Assembly (NCBI RefSeq): GCF_003367235.1
Contig: NZ_QRGP01000002.1
Location: forward strand, 573,501-637,500
Origin: Sphingorhabdus pulchriflava
GTDB taxonomy: Bacteria > Pseudomonadota > Alphaproteobacteria > Sphingomonadales > Sphingomonadaceae
Direction of reading: 5' to 3'
DNA length: 64,000 nt
Part shown: one piece after another, positions 17,428-26,056 of the stretch
Numbering within the stretch: position 1 is the stretch's first letter
Layout: the number at the start of each line of letters is the position of its first letter
Translations under genes and position numbers: made by a program
The notes under the pieces: generated by a model
Told to the model about the DNA's origin: nothing
What the model saw: only the letters and a program-made list of their open reading frames with translations
The model's database searches: none

Positions 17428-18165
17428 ATGGCTGAATGGTCTGATCCGCGGGTAACGCAAACCGGCGCGGGCGTTACCATTGATGGCAAGCCGATTGCCT
17501 CAACGGCAGTCGACGCCGGGCTACGCGCCCATATGCTCAAGGTTTACAATTACATGGCGTCGGGCGTTTTGCTCACTGGCATCGTCGCGATGCTGTTCGC
17601 CAATAGCGGTATGGCCGCTCAAGTGATGGCAACACCGCTGCGCTGGCTGATCATCCTGTCACCGCTCGCCTTCATCATGGTGATGAGCTTTGGCATGAAC
17701 AAGCTTTCGACCGGAGCGCTGCAGGCCATGTTCTGGGCGTTCGCAACGGTCATGGGCCTGTCGATGTCGACGATTTTCCTTGTTTATTCCGGGGAATCGA
17801 TCGCGCGCACTTTCTTCGTGACGGCAGCGGCCTTCGCTTCGCTCAGCCTATGGGGCTACACCACCAAAAAGGATCTGACCGGTTGGGGCAGCTTCCTGAT
17901 TATGGGTGTGGTCGGTCTGTTGCTCGCGTCGATCGTCAACATCTTCCTGGGATCGAGCACGATGGGCTGGGTGATCAGCTTCCTCGGCGTGTTGATCTTC
18001 GCAGGGCTGACGGCTTATGATACGCAGCGTATCAAAAGCGAATATTTCTACTTCGCTGGCCATGAGGCACTCGGCAAGATCGCGATCATGGGTGCGCTGA
18101 ACCTGTATCTCGACTTTGTGAACATGTTCCAGTTCCTGCTGAGCTTCCTAGGCAACCGCGACTAA
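17428..18165 (+). CDS. Bax inhibitor-1/YccA family membrane protein
   Basis: 245 residues with seven transmembrane helices after a 35-residue polar N-terminus. The C-terminal helices carry the family pattern with conserved aspartates (TAYDTQRIK near 192-200 and YLDFVNMFQFLLSFLG at the end). Members are pH-sensitive calcium-leak channels or YbhL/YccA-like proteins that modulate FtsH. GGAG lies nine bases before ATG. A strong hairpin terminator follows, so the gene is monocistronic. Confidence 0.92.
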   Translation: MAEWSDPRVTQTGAGVTIDGKPIASTAVDAGLRAHMLKVYNYMASGVLLTGIVAMLFANSGMAAQVMATPLRWLIILSPLAFIMVMSFGMNKLSTGALQAMFWAFATVMGLSMSTIFLVYSGESIARTFFVTAAAFASLSLWGYTTKKDLTGWGSFLIMGVVGLLLASIVNIFLGSSTMGWVISFLGVLIFAGLTAYDTQRIKSEYFYFAGHEALGKIAIMGALNLYLDFVNMFQFLLSFLGNRD

Positions 18166-18192
18166 TTGCATTAAGTTCATATAATCTAGAAG

Positions 18193-18226
18193 ATGGCCCG
18201 GCGGATTCCGTCGGGCCATTTTCTTT
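18193..18226 (+). terminator. Rho-independent terminator after the Bax-inhibitor-1 gene
   Basis: ATGGCCCGGCGGA pairs with TCCGTCGGGCCAT (one G-U pair), followed by TTTTCTTTG. It begins 28 bases after the stop at 18165. Confidence 0.85.
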
Positions 18227-18319
18227 GTCGGTTCACCGATGCGTACTTTATTTTCGTCCGTTAATCGTGTTGACAGGTTTAAAGCGCAAAAAGCAGCTAT
18301 TCGGGAGCGAGACGTTACA

Positions 18320-19033
18320 ATGTGGACAGTGGGTAAAGGGTTAGGCAGTGTTTTCCTGATTGGCGCGCTGGCGGCCTGTGGCCCCAAGGCCGCACCTAAG
18401 CCCATTCCTGTTCCGCCCCCGGTTGTTGTCGCCCCGCCGCCGACGCCATCTATGCCGCTGCCGCCAGGTGGTGCTGCCGTAACGATGAAAATTCCACCCT
18501 TTGGCGCAGATGGTGTCCGTATCACCCCCAACCGCAACCTGTCGCGTGAGGAATATATCTGGCATTTGCGTTCGGGCATTAATGTTGCCGCGCTTAACTG
18601 CCAAGGCCCCGTGTGGGGCGAAATCGCCCAGAACTATAACCGTTTTCTGCAAATCCACAAAAGCCGATTGGCGCAGACCAACAAGGCGGTCGATGCAGAG
18701 TTTGTGAAGCGGTTTCCGGGACAGAATGCGTTGCGCGTCCGCGATACGCGCACCACCGATCTCTATAACTATTTCGCGCTGCCGCCAGTACGTGCGGAAT
18801 TCTGTGACAAGTCATTGCAGAAGTCGCGTGAGCTGCTCACGATACCGAGCAATACACTGCCCGAATATTCGTTCGGTGCGTTGAACGACCTCGATGCCGT
18901 GTTTATCAATTTCTACAACGCCTTCGTGCAATATGAGCGCGATCTGGCGGATTGGAATGCGCGTTACGGCCCGAAATCGACGGCAACTATGGCGACGACT
19001 TCCCCGGCTCCGACGGCTATTTCTACCAAATAG
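18320..19033 (+). CDS. Hypothetical lipoprotein
   Basis: About 237 residues from ATG 18320. The signal peptide ends in a lipobox (IGALAAC, Cys near residue 18), so it is probably lipidated. A proline-rich linker (APKPIPVPPPVVVAPPPTPS) follows and then a helical globular domain of about 170 residues that I do not recognise. The reading frame extends upstream to 18239, but that start would bury the signal peptide. The Pro-rich tether suggests a periplasmic-facing or outer membrane lipoprotein. Its ending (TSPAPTAISTK) is low in complexity. Confidence 0.75.
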   Translation: MWTVGKGLGSVFLIGALAACGPKAAPKPIPVPPPVVVAPPPTPSMPLPPGGAAVTMKIPPFGADGVRITPNRNLSREEYIWHLRSGINVAALNCQGPVWGEIAQNYNRFLQIHKSRLAQTNKAVDAEFVKRFPGQNALRVRDTRTTDLYNYFALPPVRAEFCDKSLQKSRELLTIPSNTLPEYSFGALNDLDAVFINFYNAFVQYERDLADWNARYGPKSTATMATTSPAPTAISTK

Positions 19034-19102
19034 GCGTGGTCTGATCTGCGCCACCTGCTTGGTACGCTTTGCCATTTGTTTTTGGAATTATGCAGCGACC
19101 CG

Positions 19103-19531
19103 TCAGGCCATCTGGATATAATCGCGCATTGCCGATGCTTCAGCTTCGATCTTTTCGATGCGATATTTGACCAGATCGCCGATCGACACAAATCCGGAAA
19201 TGCGGCCATCATCAACAACCGGCAAGTGCCGAATGCGGCGTCGCGACATGAGTGACAGTGCCGAAAGGACTGGAGTGTCGGCGGTTACAGTAATCGCAGG
19301 TGCCGTCATGACTTCGGATACTTTTTTCTGCAACATTCCCGATCCATGCAGCGCCAGACCGTAAATGACATCGCGTTCGGAAAATATCCCGATAACCCGC
19401 TGACCATCAACGACCGGTAGGGCACCGATGCGTTGCTCTGCGAGTCGCGCGGTAACCTGTTCAACCAATTCGTCCGCCGATGCTGTGAAAACCGCGCCTG
19501 TGCGGCTTTGCAGTATAGTCGCAATAGTCAT
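19103..19531 (-). CDS. CBS-domain protein
   Basis: 142 residues made of two CBS motifs (about 5-60 and 73-130), each ending in the G-I/F-x-S-x-x-D pattern (GIFSERDVIYGL and GFVSIGDLVKYR). CBS pairs bind adenosyl ligands such as AMP or ATP and usually act as energy sensors. There is no fused catalytic domain. A good ribosome-binding site (GGGAGGAAAGCG) precedes ATG. It is divergently placed from the gene at 19593. Confidence 0.9.
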   Translation of the reverse strand: MTIATILQSRTGAVFTASADELVEQVTARLAEQRIGALPVVDGQRVIGIFSERDVIYGLALHGSGMLQKKVSEVMTAPAITVTADTPVLSALSLMSRRRIRHLPVVDDGRISGFVSIGDLVKYRIEKIEAEASAMRDYIQMA

Positions 19532-19592
19532 CGCTTTCCTCCCAATAATCTTGCTCTCTCGATAGTGATAGCATAGACGCGCTTTGGATAAA

Positions 19593-19892
19593 ATGACTCG
19601 CCCCTCCCGCCTTGATGATCCCGAATATGCGGCCTTTGCCTGGGCACGCTATTGGCGGTTGATGCGCTGGATGCTCGCGTTCACTCTGACCGTCACGGTT
19701 GCAGCGCTTGGCTCCTTCTGGTGGACCTATGGGATGCTCTCTATCCACTTTTTCATAGCTATCGGGGGCGCGATTATTGGCGCGATAATGCTGACCGCCG
19801 CTTTGATGGGGCTTGTGTTTCTATCCAGCGGAACCGGCCATGACGAGGCGGTCGAGGATCCGTTTGCAGATCTGGCCGATGACAGTAAATGA
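19593..19892 (+). CDS. Small membrane protein
   Basis: About 99 residues from ATG 19593, with two transmembrane helices (about 25-45 and 50-75) and an acidic tail (DEAVEDPFADLADD). I do not recognise a family. Its stop overlaps the start of the YciA-like thioesterase as ATGA (19889-19892), so the two are co-translated. The first in-frame start is a TTG at 19584, but the ATG is preferred. Confidence 0.75.
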   Translation: MTRPSRLDDPEYAAFAWARYWRLMRWMLAFTLTVTVAALGSFWWTYGMLSIHFFIAIGGAIIGAIMLTAALMGLVFLSSGTGHDEAVEDPFADLADDSK

Positions 19893-20278
19893 CCAGCACC
19901 GTTCATAACCTGCCGTCGCGCAACGACCCTATCCTGCGCGTTGTCCCGCGTCCTGCAGACATCAATGCCAATGGACATATATTCGGCGGCTGGGTGTTGG
20001 CGCAGATGGACATTGCGGGCGGCATCGTAGCCGGACGAATTGCCGAGGGGCCATGTGCCACCGTAGCCATCGACAAGATGGAGTTTATCGCGCCGATCCT
20101 GCTCCGCGATATTATTTCGGTCTACGCATCGCTTGAGCGCAAAGGGCGGACGTCAATGGCTATTAAAATTGAAGTCATTGCGACCCGTGACCGGGGCGAA
20201 CAGGAGGTTAAGGTAACCGAAGGGCTCTTCACCTTTGTCGCGCTGGATGAACAGCATAAGCCAAGGCCGTTGCCCTAG
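19889..20278 (+). CDS. yciA: Acyl-CoA thioesterase, YciA type
   Basis: 129 residues with the hotdog-fold acyl-CoA thioesterase pattern of YciA/ACOT enzymes: DINANGHIFGGWVLAQMD near residues 24-41, where the N-x-x-G-x-x-F/I-G-G-W signature and the catalytic aspartate of the following helix lie, and ATVAIDKMEFIAP near 58-70. YciA enzymes cleave a broad range of acyl-CoAs and are thought to buffer the CoA pool. It is co-translated with the upstream membrane protein. It converges on the LytTR gene with only three bases between the stops. Confidence 0.88.
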   Translation: MTSTVHNLPSRNDPILRVVPRPADINANGHIFGGWVLAQMDIAGGIVAGRIAEGPCATVAIDKMEFIAPILLRDIISVYASLERKGRTSMAIKIEVIATRDRGEQEVKVTEGLFTFVALDEQHKPRPLP

Positions 20279-20281
20279 AAT

Positions 20282-21112
20282 TTAGTGGTCTTTACCCAGA
20301 ATTTGCTCTTCTACAGCCTTTCGATAGGCTGCTGAAACCGGTACACGGGTCCCATCTGACATCAGCAGTTCGATTTTCCGGCCGGTGCGGCTGACTTTTT
20401 CGACCGCATCACGCGCTACCCACCATGATCGGTGGACCTGCAGCCCATCATAATCCGAAAGCTCCTGTAAGGCATCGCGGAACCGGATAAGGATCAGGTC
20501 CGCACCCTTGTCAGTCGTCGCGCGCAAATAATGGTCTTCCATCTGCAAATGCAGCAACTTTGTCCCCAGATGATCGTGCAGTCTGGACAGAAAGCGAATG
20601 CCTGCGGCCGGTGTTTTGGGTGTTTCCGGCTGCAAACCATGTAGCGCTATGATGAAGAGGGAGTTTACGCCGATCGCGAGCAGATTGATTGCCAACAACT
20701 GCGTGAACAGCACCATTAATCCCGCTGCGTCACGCGAAGGCCGCATCGGTGCAGCAGCATCTCCGATCCGGGCGATAGCGATCGACCACCCCCAATACTC
20801 AATGGCATGGACGATGAAAGTCATCGGAATGGTTGCAAATAGCACGCATCCGAAGATTCCACTCCATCGGCTGAAATCGTCAAATGCTCCGGTCGACCGG
20901 ATGATCTTGGCGGTCATCGGCATCATCGCCATGCCGAATATGGCAAGTATCGCAAACCAATAGCTGAGCCGTACCACAGGTTGATCGGGCAGCATTCCAA
21001 AGGGGGCAACAAAGCCCAGCAGCATCGCAATCAACAGATATTGCGCCAAATGCCGCAACTGGTGACGCCAGTGCAATGAGCACCAATAATCGAGAAATCC
21101 GTGCAGCGTCAT
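20282..21112 (-). CDS. Membrane-anchored LytTR-type transcriptional regulator
   Basis: 276 residues. Four predicted transmembrane helices occupy about residues 22-160. A LytTR DNA-binding domain follows at about 180-275 (LLHLQMEDHYLRATTDKG, then RFRDALQEL and VHRSWWVARDAV). LytTR domains bind direct repeats, and in this membrane-bound class the sensor is the helical part rather than a response-regulator receiver. No histidine kinase is near. Target genes are unknown; the adjacent intergenic region has inverted repeats. A sphingomonad role in envelope or density sensing is possible but not shown. Confidence 0.85.
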   Translation of the reverse strand: MTLHGFLDYWCSLHWRHQLRHLAQYLLIAMLLGFVAPFGMLPDQPVVRLSYWFAILAIFGMAMMPMTAKIIRSTGAFDDFSRWSGIFGCVLFATIPMTFIVHAIEYWGWSIAIARIGDAAAPMRPSRDAAGLMVLFTQLLAINLLAIGVNSLFIIALHGLQPETPKTPAAGIRFLSRLHDHLGTKLLHLQMEDHYLRATTDKGADLILIRFRDALQELSDYDGLQVHRSWWVARDAVEKVSRTGRKIELLMSDGTRVPVSAAYRKAVEEQILGKDH

Positions 21113-21217
21113 TTCGCGTGCCCCCTCAACTCACAATTTAGCAGCTTCGACGGCCGCTCACAAGCCGCGGCATACAATGCTAACAAATCGACGTTTCGTG
21201 AATTTGCACGCATCATT

Positions 21218-21250
21218 CGCGAATACTTGGTCGGATTTCGCGTATTCGCG
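21218..21250. repeat. Inverted repeat upstream of the LytTR gene
   Basis: CGCGAATAC and GTATTCGCG are perfect 9-base arms separated by 15 bases, in the 265-base gap between the LytTR gene and the DUF4139 operon. Possible regulator site; nothing else was recognised in the gap apart from the terminal hairpin. Confidence 0.45.
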
Positions 21251-21348
21251 ATTGCGCACGCGAATGGTCGATGGCAGGTTTGAGGTCGACGCGAAGCTTC
21301 ACTTTGAACCTTGGCGCCTCTTTTTTCGATTTGAGAGTCGAATGACTT

Positions 21349-21380
21349 TGAAGCGGACGAAGCCGCCTTCGTCCGCTTCA
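21349..21380 (-). terminator. Hairpin at the end of the DUF4139 operon
   Basis: TGAAGCGGACGAAG and CTTCGTCCGCTTCA form a perfect 14-bp stem with a four-base loop. The minus-strand TGA stop of the gene at 21378 lies inside it. A strong T tract is lacking, so it may act as a processing or 3'-stabilising hairpin as much as a terminator. Confidence 0.6.
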
Positions 21381-22985
21381 GTTTTCCAGCTTCAGTTCAT
21401 AATGAAGATTGGCTTCGCCATTGGCGGGCACAGTGGCTTTCCAGGTCGGCATGCCGTCAATTTTTGGGATATGCTTATGGCTACCCTTCAACTCATATGG
21501 AATTTCGATTTCGACATTGACCGGTTCGTTGCGTGCATTGGTGATAACGACCTTGAGTTTTTGCCGCGCCTTTGTGCGGGCGATCGTTGTGAGGCTATAG
21601 CGAACGTCGCTTGACGAGCCGATCCCCAGATCGATTTCATCGCCAACGGCGCGATCGGCCAATACCGACTCTCCGGCAAGCAGCGGGCCGAATTGGCTGT
21701 CCTCGAAAAGCAGGAGTTGACCCGATGGCATTGGCAGGCCCAATCCCTTTTCGGTCTTGTTGTCGCTGCGCAGCTGGATCGACATAGGTATCGAGACACC
21801 ATAGTCTTCATAGAAATTATCGACATTGGCGGAATAGACCCGGTCAAAAACCGCATCCGGTTTGACAATCATCGCGACCTGTTTCTGACCCTTGGCGTTG
21901 ATGGTGACCGGCTCGGGGATGCGATAGAGTTTCAGGTCGCCCAGATTTTCCTGTTCGGCGACAATAACAGCCTTTGGCTGTGCCATTTTCACAGCTCGCA
22001 AATGGGAACCCGAGACAATTATATTTTCCTCGTCAATGGCTGAAACCGCGACAGCCGAATCGTACATGACGCCGCCACGGTTATCCTCTCCGAAATCTTG
22101 GTCCGGGTTGAAGGCTGGTCTGAATGGCACCTGATGCGTGCGCTGCGCGGGCCAGCAACGGAGCGACAGTCCACTACCCGTTGGTCGCGCCTGTTCGGCC
22201 CGCCTTTCGCGATTGGGCTCCCCGGCAATGGCCATGCTGTTGGCGTTGACGAAGCTTTGATTGCCGCCATTGGCTATGGTCAACCAAGCGAACACATCGA
22301 CCTTCCCCTTGCCCACACTGCCGGCGTCGAGCGGTTTGGCATGGGCAATATAATTGGCCTGCCAGTCGAACCCTGATGCCATGTATGTGAGGGTCAGTTT
22401 CGCCGTGACCGGTTGGTCGCTGTGCGTGATGACTGAAAGGGTGGGCTTGGCCGATAGGTCTTGCGGCAGTTGGCCATAGGACATGCGTTCGGGCAGACCC
22501 GTGCAGCGCAACGCTTCATACCCATCCGCCGTCTGCAATATCACTCCGCCATTCGGACCCGCAGTAATCACGGCCGCCTGCTGGCGAACCTTTCCGGTCG
22601 CCCGGTCGGTGCGGGTCAGTGAAACCTGTCGCTTCAAATAGGAATCGACTAGGCCTGAAGGGGACAGAAGCCGGGCATCGCGGTTCTTCTCACGCACACC
22701 CTTGGGCAGCCCTGTGACAATTGCGCTTTCGGGAAACATGCCCTCGGCCACACCCTCAAAGCGGAGCAGGCTTTCGCCAGCAGGGATCGCGACCGTTCGA
22801 GTCTCGGTAATCAGCGCATAGCCTTGCGGCCAGTTTTTGTTGATTGGCTGCTCTCCCCGGTCAAGAGCGCGGTAAACGGTGAGCGATACAGTCTCGGGTC
22901 CGTTTGATGAAACCAACGATTGGGCAAAGATCGGCGCTGGCAGCGCAAATGACGCCAAAACGGCAATCGCGCCGCGCTTGATCAC
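21378..22985 (-). CDS. Exported DUF4139-like protein, paralog 1
   Basis: 535 residues with a Sec signal (MIKRGAIAVLASFALPAPIFA). The N-terminal part contains ETRTVAIPAGESLLRFEGV and GVREKNRDARLLS, shared almost word for word with the next gene. The C-terminal part is the beta-rich DUF4139 region (YRIPEPVTINAKGQKQVAMI, then VITNARNEPVNVEIEIP). Such proteins are envelope-associated with unproven function. Unusually it also contains EENIIVSGSHLR near residue 325, which looks like the start of a TonB-receptor plug. It is the third gene of a leftward run, with a four-base overlap with its upstream neighbour. Confidence 0.8.
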   Translation of the reverse strand: MIKRGAIAVLASFALPAPIFAQSLVSSNGPETVSLTVYRALDRGEQPINKNWPQGYALITETRTVAIPAGESLLRFEGVAEGMFPESAIVTGLPKGVREKNRDARLLSPSGLVDSYLKRQVSLTRTDRATGKVRQQAAVITAGPNGGVILQTADGYEALRCTGLPERMSYGQLPQDLSAKPTLSVITHSDQPVTAKLTLTYMASGFDWQANYIAHAKPLDAGSVGKGKVDVFAWLTIANGGNQSFVNANSMAIAGEPNRERRAEQARPTGSGLSLRCWPAQRTHQVPFRPAFNPDQDFGEDNRGGVMYDSAVAVSAIDEENIIVSGSHLRAVKMAQPKAVIVAEQENLGDLKLYRIPEPVTINAKGQKQVAMIVKPDAVFDRVYSANVDNFYEDYGVSIPMSIQLRSDNKTEKGLGLPMPSGQLLLFEDSQFGPLLAGESVLADRAVGDEIDLGIGSSSDVRYSLTTIARTKARQKLKVVITNARNEPVNVEIEIPYELKGSHKHIPKIDGMPTWKATVPANGEANLHYELKLEN

Positions 22986-24538
22986 TGGAGTGGCACCTCG
23001 ACTGTAATATCCGAGCTATCATTGGCCGGGACTGTGACAAACCAGGTGGGAATACCATCGTCGCGCCGCATTCCTTTGGGCAGGTTGCGAAGTGTATCGG
23101 GGAATTTGATCTCTGCGCTCACCGCAAAGGGATTGGAATTAGAAAGGACGAGCCTATAGCTGCGTGACTTCTTGGTCTGCGTCGCAAGCGTCGTGTTGAC
23201 GCGGACAGCAGGAGTGGCTGGCAAGAACCAGTCGATATCGTCGCCTATAGCGCGATCCTTCACCGTGATTTCACCGACGAGTTGGTTACCCATGTCGGCA
23301 TTCTCAAAAACCATGCCTTGTCCCGAAGGCAACGGCAGGCCAAGCCCCTTCTCCTTTTTATTTTCCCCGACCAGGGCGGGACTGAGGTTTAGCAGCGGCT
23401 GGTGCCAGCCATTATAGATGGATTGTCCCTTGTACACGCGGCGAAAACCAGCCTTGGGCTGAACGATCATTGCAACCTGCTTTTGCCCCTTGGCGTTCAC
23501 ATCAACGCGTTCGGGGACGCGGTATAGCTTTAGATCACCCAAATCTTCCTGCTCGGCGACGACCGCAGCCACTGGTGCAGGAGGAGGTGGAGGGGCGGCC
23601 ATGGGCAATGCAAATAGCCGCGCCGACTCAACCTGTATTTCTTCGTCATAGGCAAAATCTTCGTCGGCATATTCGGTATAGGGCAGGGTGAAAGGCACCT
23701 CATGCGTGCGCTGCGCAGGCCAGCATTTGAGAACCAACTGCGGTAGGGGTGCTTTGGGAAGTGCGGCATTGCCGACACGATTGGGTTTTCCTGCAACTGC
23801 CATCAAATTGGTGCCGGGAAAGCTTTGAGCACCACCATTGGCGATGGTCAGCCAGCCGAAAACGTCCATGTCAATCTGGTGGTCATCGGCAAATTTGCCT
23901 GCGTTCAGCACATAGTTGGCCTGCCAGTCGAAGCCGCCGGCTATGTAGCTGAGCGTCACCGTAGCTTTTACTGCACGGGTGCTGTTGGTGATGACTGAAA
24001 GCGTCGGCTTTGCCGACAAATCCTTTGGCAATCCGCCATAACGCATACGTTCCGGCAGGCCGGTGCAGCGCAGCGCCTCCACACCACCTTCGGTTTCCAA
24101 TATCACGCCACCATCAGGACCCGATGTGACGAGTGCAGTTTGTTCACGCACCTTGCCTGTCGCCCGGTCGGTGCGGGTCAATGTGACTTGCCGCTTGAGA
24201 TAGGCGTCGACGAGTCCTGCGGCGGACAGCAATCGCGCATCCCGGTTTTTTTCCCTTACGCCATTCGGCAGGCCGGTGACGATGGCCGTTTCAGGAAACA
24301 GTCCTTCCGACACGCCTTCGAACCGGATGACCGATTCTCCCGCCGGTATGTTGATCGTCCGCGTTTCGGTAATCAGTGCATATCCACCCGGCCAGTTGCG
24401 GTTGATTGAACCTTCGCCCCGATACGGATCACGATAGACCGTCATCGAAATCGTCGCTGCCGATGGCGAAACAACAACGCTTTGCGCCGCGACCGGGGTC
24501 GCGACTACAAATGCAATCAAGGCGAGCAACGCCCGCAA
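22982..24538 (-). CDS. Exported DUF4139-like protein, paralog 2
   Basis: 518 residues with a Sec signal (MRALLALIAFVVATPVAAQS). It shares long near-identical blocks with paralog 1 (GYALITETRT, PAGESVIRFEGVSEG, LRCTGLPERM, LSAKPTLSVIT). Where paralog 1 has the TonB-plug-like segment it has an acidic and proline-rich linker (PMAAPPPPPAPVAAV). DUF4139 C-terminal half as in the paralog. Its stop overlaps paralog 1's start (22982-22985), and seven bases separate it from paralog 3 upstream, so the three are one operon. Probably the product of tandem duplication. Confidence 0.8.
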   Translation of the reverse strand: MRALLALIAFVVATPVAAQSVVVSPSAATISMTVYRDPYRGEGSINRNWPGGYALITETRTINIPAGESVIRFEGVSEGLFPETAIVTGLPNGVREKNRDARLLSAAGLVDAYLKRQVTLTRTDRATGKVREQTALVTSGPDGGVILETEGGVEALRCTGLPERMRYGGLPKDLSAKPTLSVITNSTRAVKATVTLSYIAGGFDWQANYVLNAGKFADDHQIDMDVFGWLTIANGGAQSFPGTNLMAVAGKPNRVGNAALPKAPLPQLVLKCWPAQRTHEVPFTLPYTEYADEDFAYDEEIQVESARLFALPMAAPPPPPAPVAAVVAEQEDLGDLKLYRVPERVDVNAKGQKQVAMIVQPKAGFRRVYKGQSIYNGWHQPLLNLSPALVGENKKEKGLGLPLPSGQGMVFENADMGNQLVGEITVKDRAIGDDIDWFLPATPAVRVNTTLATQTKKSRSYRLVLSNSNPFAVSAEIKFPDTLRNLPKGMRRDDGIPTWFVTVPANDSSDITVEVPLQ

Positions 24539-24545
24539 TTCGGCC

Positions 24546-25955
24546 TCAATACCGGCTGTCGAAAGTCGCGGTCAGCGTCGCCTTGCCATTGGCTGGAACG
24601 GCAACGCTCCACTCGACACGGTCCGCAGACACACGTTTCCCTTCCTGACTTTGCTCGGGGATACGGACATCTCCCCACAGGCCTGACTGGCCAAGGTCGA
24701 CTGTTATCGCCTCGTTGCGCGCATTGGTGAATTCATAGCGCATCTTCGTTTTCCAGCGGCTGGAATTGACACGTGTGCGCTCCTCGACAACGGTCTTCAC
24801 CTTCACGTCGAACGCCTCACCGGTACGGATCGACATGGCGCTGCCCATCGGGGTAGCTTCGATCCGGCTTTCGCCGATAAATTGCGGGTCACCGCGCTTG
24901 TCGCGCATATAGACGCGCATCGTTCCCGCCGGCAGCTGGTCACCCAAGCCGCCAGCGCGCGAAGTTGAAAATTTGAGAACCGATGAGGCACTGGCTGCCT
25001 CGTTGGTCGCGAGCCAACCATTGTTGAATTCATAGGCTTTGCGTGCGGGTGCCGCCTTCACATCAAGGAAGCTCACCTGTTTTTGCTGCGCATTGGCAAT
25101 CGTCGTGCGTTCGGCAAGCGGGTAGAGATAATAGTCGCCCAGCCGTTCGCGGTCGTTGCTCTCGGTTCCTGCTTCGTCGATGGTTCCGGTTGAGCCATTC
25201 CACGGGGTAGTCATATTGCGTCGCCCCCCGCCGCCATTGGTGTTGCCTGCGACTAGCAGCACATCGGCTTTGGTATAGTCCGTGCCCGTATTGTTGGTCA
25301 GTGTCACCCAGCCCTGGACGTCGATTGTCTGCTTTGCATCGTCGAACAGCGTGACATAGTCGGATGTCCAGCCAAGGCCGGGGGTAAGATATGTCAGCGT
25401 CGTCGGCGTCACACCGCCTTTGGATTCGAGCGTTACCGACAGGGTCGGGCGGGCGCGCAGATTGGGCGGCACCTTGTCGAAAATAACGCGGACGGGTAGC
25501 CCATCGTCGCGCAGCACTTCGATGGTATTGCCGATTTGCAGGACAACACCACCATTGGCCGCCAGTACTTTAGCCTGAACGCGCGCTTCGGCACCGGTCG
25601 CTGGGTTGGTGCGGATCAGGGTAACAGTCTGTCCGACCGCCTTTTCCATCAGTTTGGCGGGGGTGAGCAGATCGTAGTCGAAATTCTGCTCGACAATCCC
25701 GATGCCCGGGCCGGTCAGGGTGACGGTTTCTGCACGGATCTGGGCCGAAACGTCGGGGAATTCCTGTTTTGACCGCCCCGCAGGCATGTTGAGACGGCGT
25801 GTGTCCTGAACTAAGCTCTGGCCATTCTGATATATGGTGACCGCGACGTCACCCTGCGCGGTTTCGCCGCCGGGAACAGCAACTGTTGTCGCGTCCTGAG
25901 CCAATATAGGCGCTGCCATCGCGCCTCCCAATGCCAAAAGCCAGGCTGCACGCAT
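24546..25955 (-). CDS. Exported DUF4139-like protein, paralog 3
   Basis: 469 residues with signal peptide (MRAAWLLALGGAMAAPILAQ). It is the most divergent of the three: same layout (RRLNMPAGRSKQEFPDVSAQ, then IRAETVTLTGPG; mid-region DWT/YVTLF; C-terminal FTNARNEAITVDLGQS) but little identity. It lacks the block GVREKNRDARLLS. It is first in the operon, with GGGGGAG before ATG. The ancestral copy may be this one, with paralogs 1 and 2 arising by a later duplication; that is inference from similarity only. Function unknown. Confidence 0.8.
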   Translation of the reverse strand: MRAAWLLALGGAMAAPILAQDATTVAVPGGETAQGDVAVTIYQNGQSLVQDTRRLNMPAGRSKQEFPDVSAQIRAETVTLTGPGIGIVEQNFDYDLLTPAKLMEKAVGQTVTLIRTNPATGAEARVQAKVLAANGGVVLQIGNTIEVLRDDGLPVRVIFDKVPPNLRARPTLSVTLESKGGVTPTTLTYLTPGLGWTSDYVTLFDDAKQTIDVQGWVTLTNNTGTDYTKADVLLVAGNTNGGGGRRNMTTPWNGSTGTIDEAGTESNDRERLGDYYLYPLAERTTIANAQQKQVSFLDVKAAPARKAYEFNNGWLATNEAASASSVLKFSTSRAGGLGDQLPAGTMRVYMRDKRGDPQFIGESRIEATPMGSAMSIRTGEAFDVKVKTVVEERTRVNSSRWKTKMRYEFTNARNEAITVDLGQSGLWGDVRIPEQSQEGKRVSADRVEWSVAVPANGKATLTATFDSRY

Positions 25956-26056
25956 AATGAAACTCCCCCGATAGTGGTCGCTATCGGATGGATTATTTTT
26001 CTCAACCTGACCAGAGCCTTAATGAACCGGTGCGATTCGCATCCGACGAGACTAGC

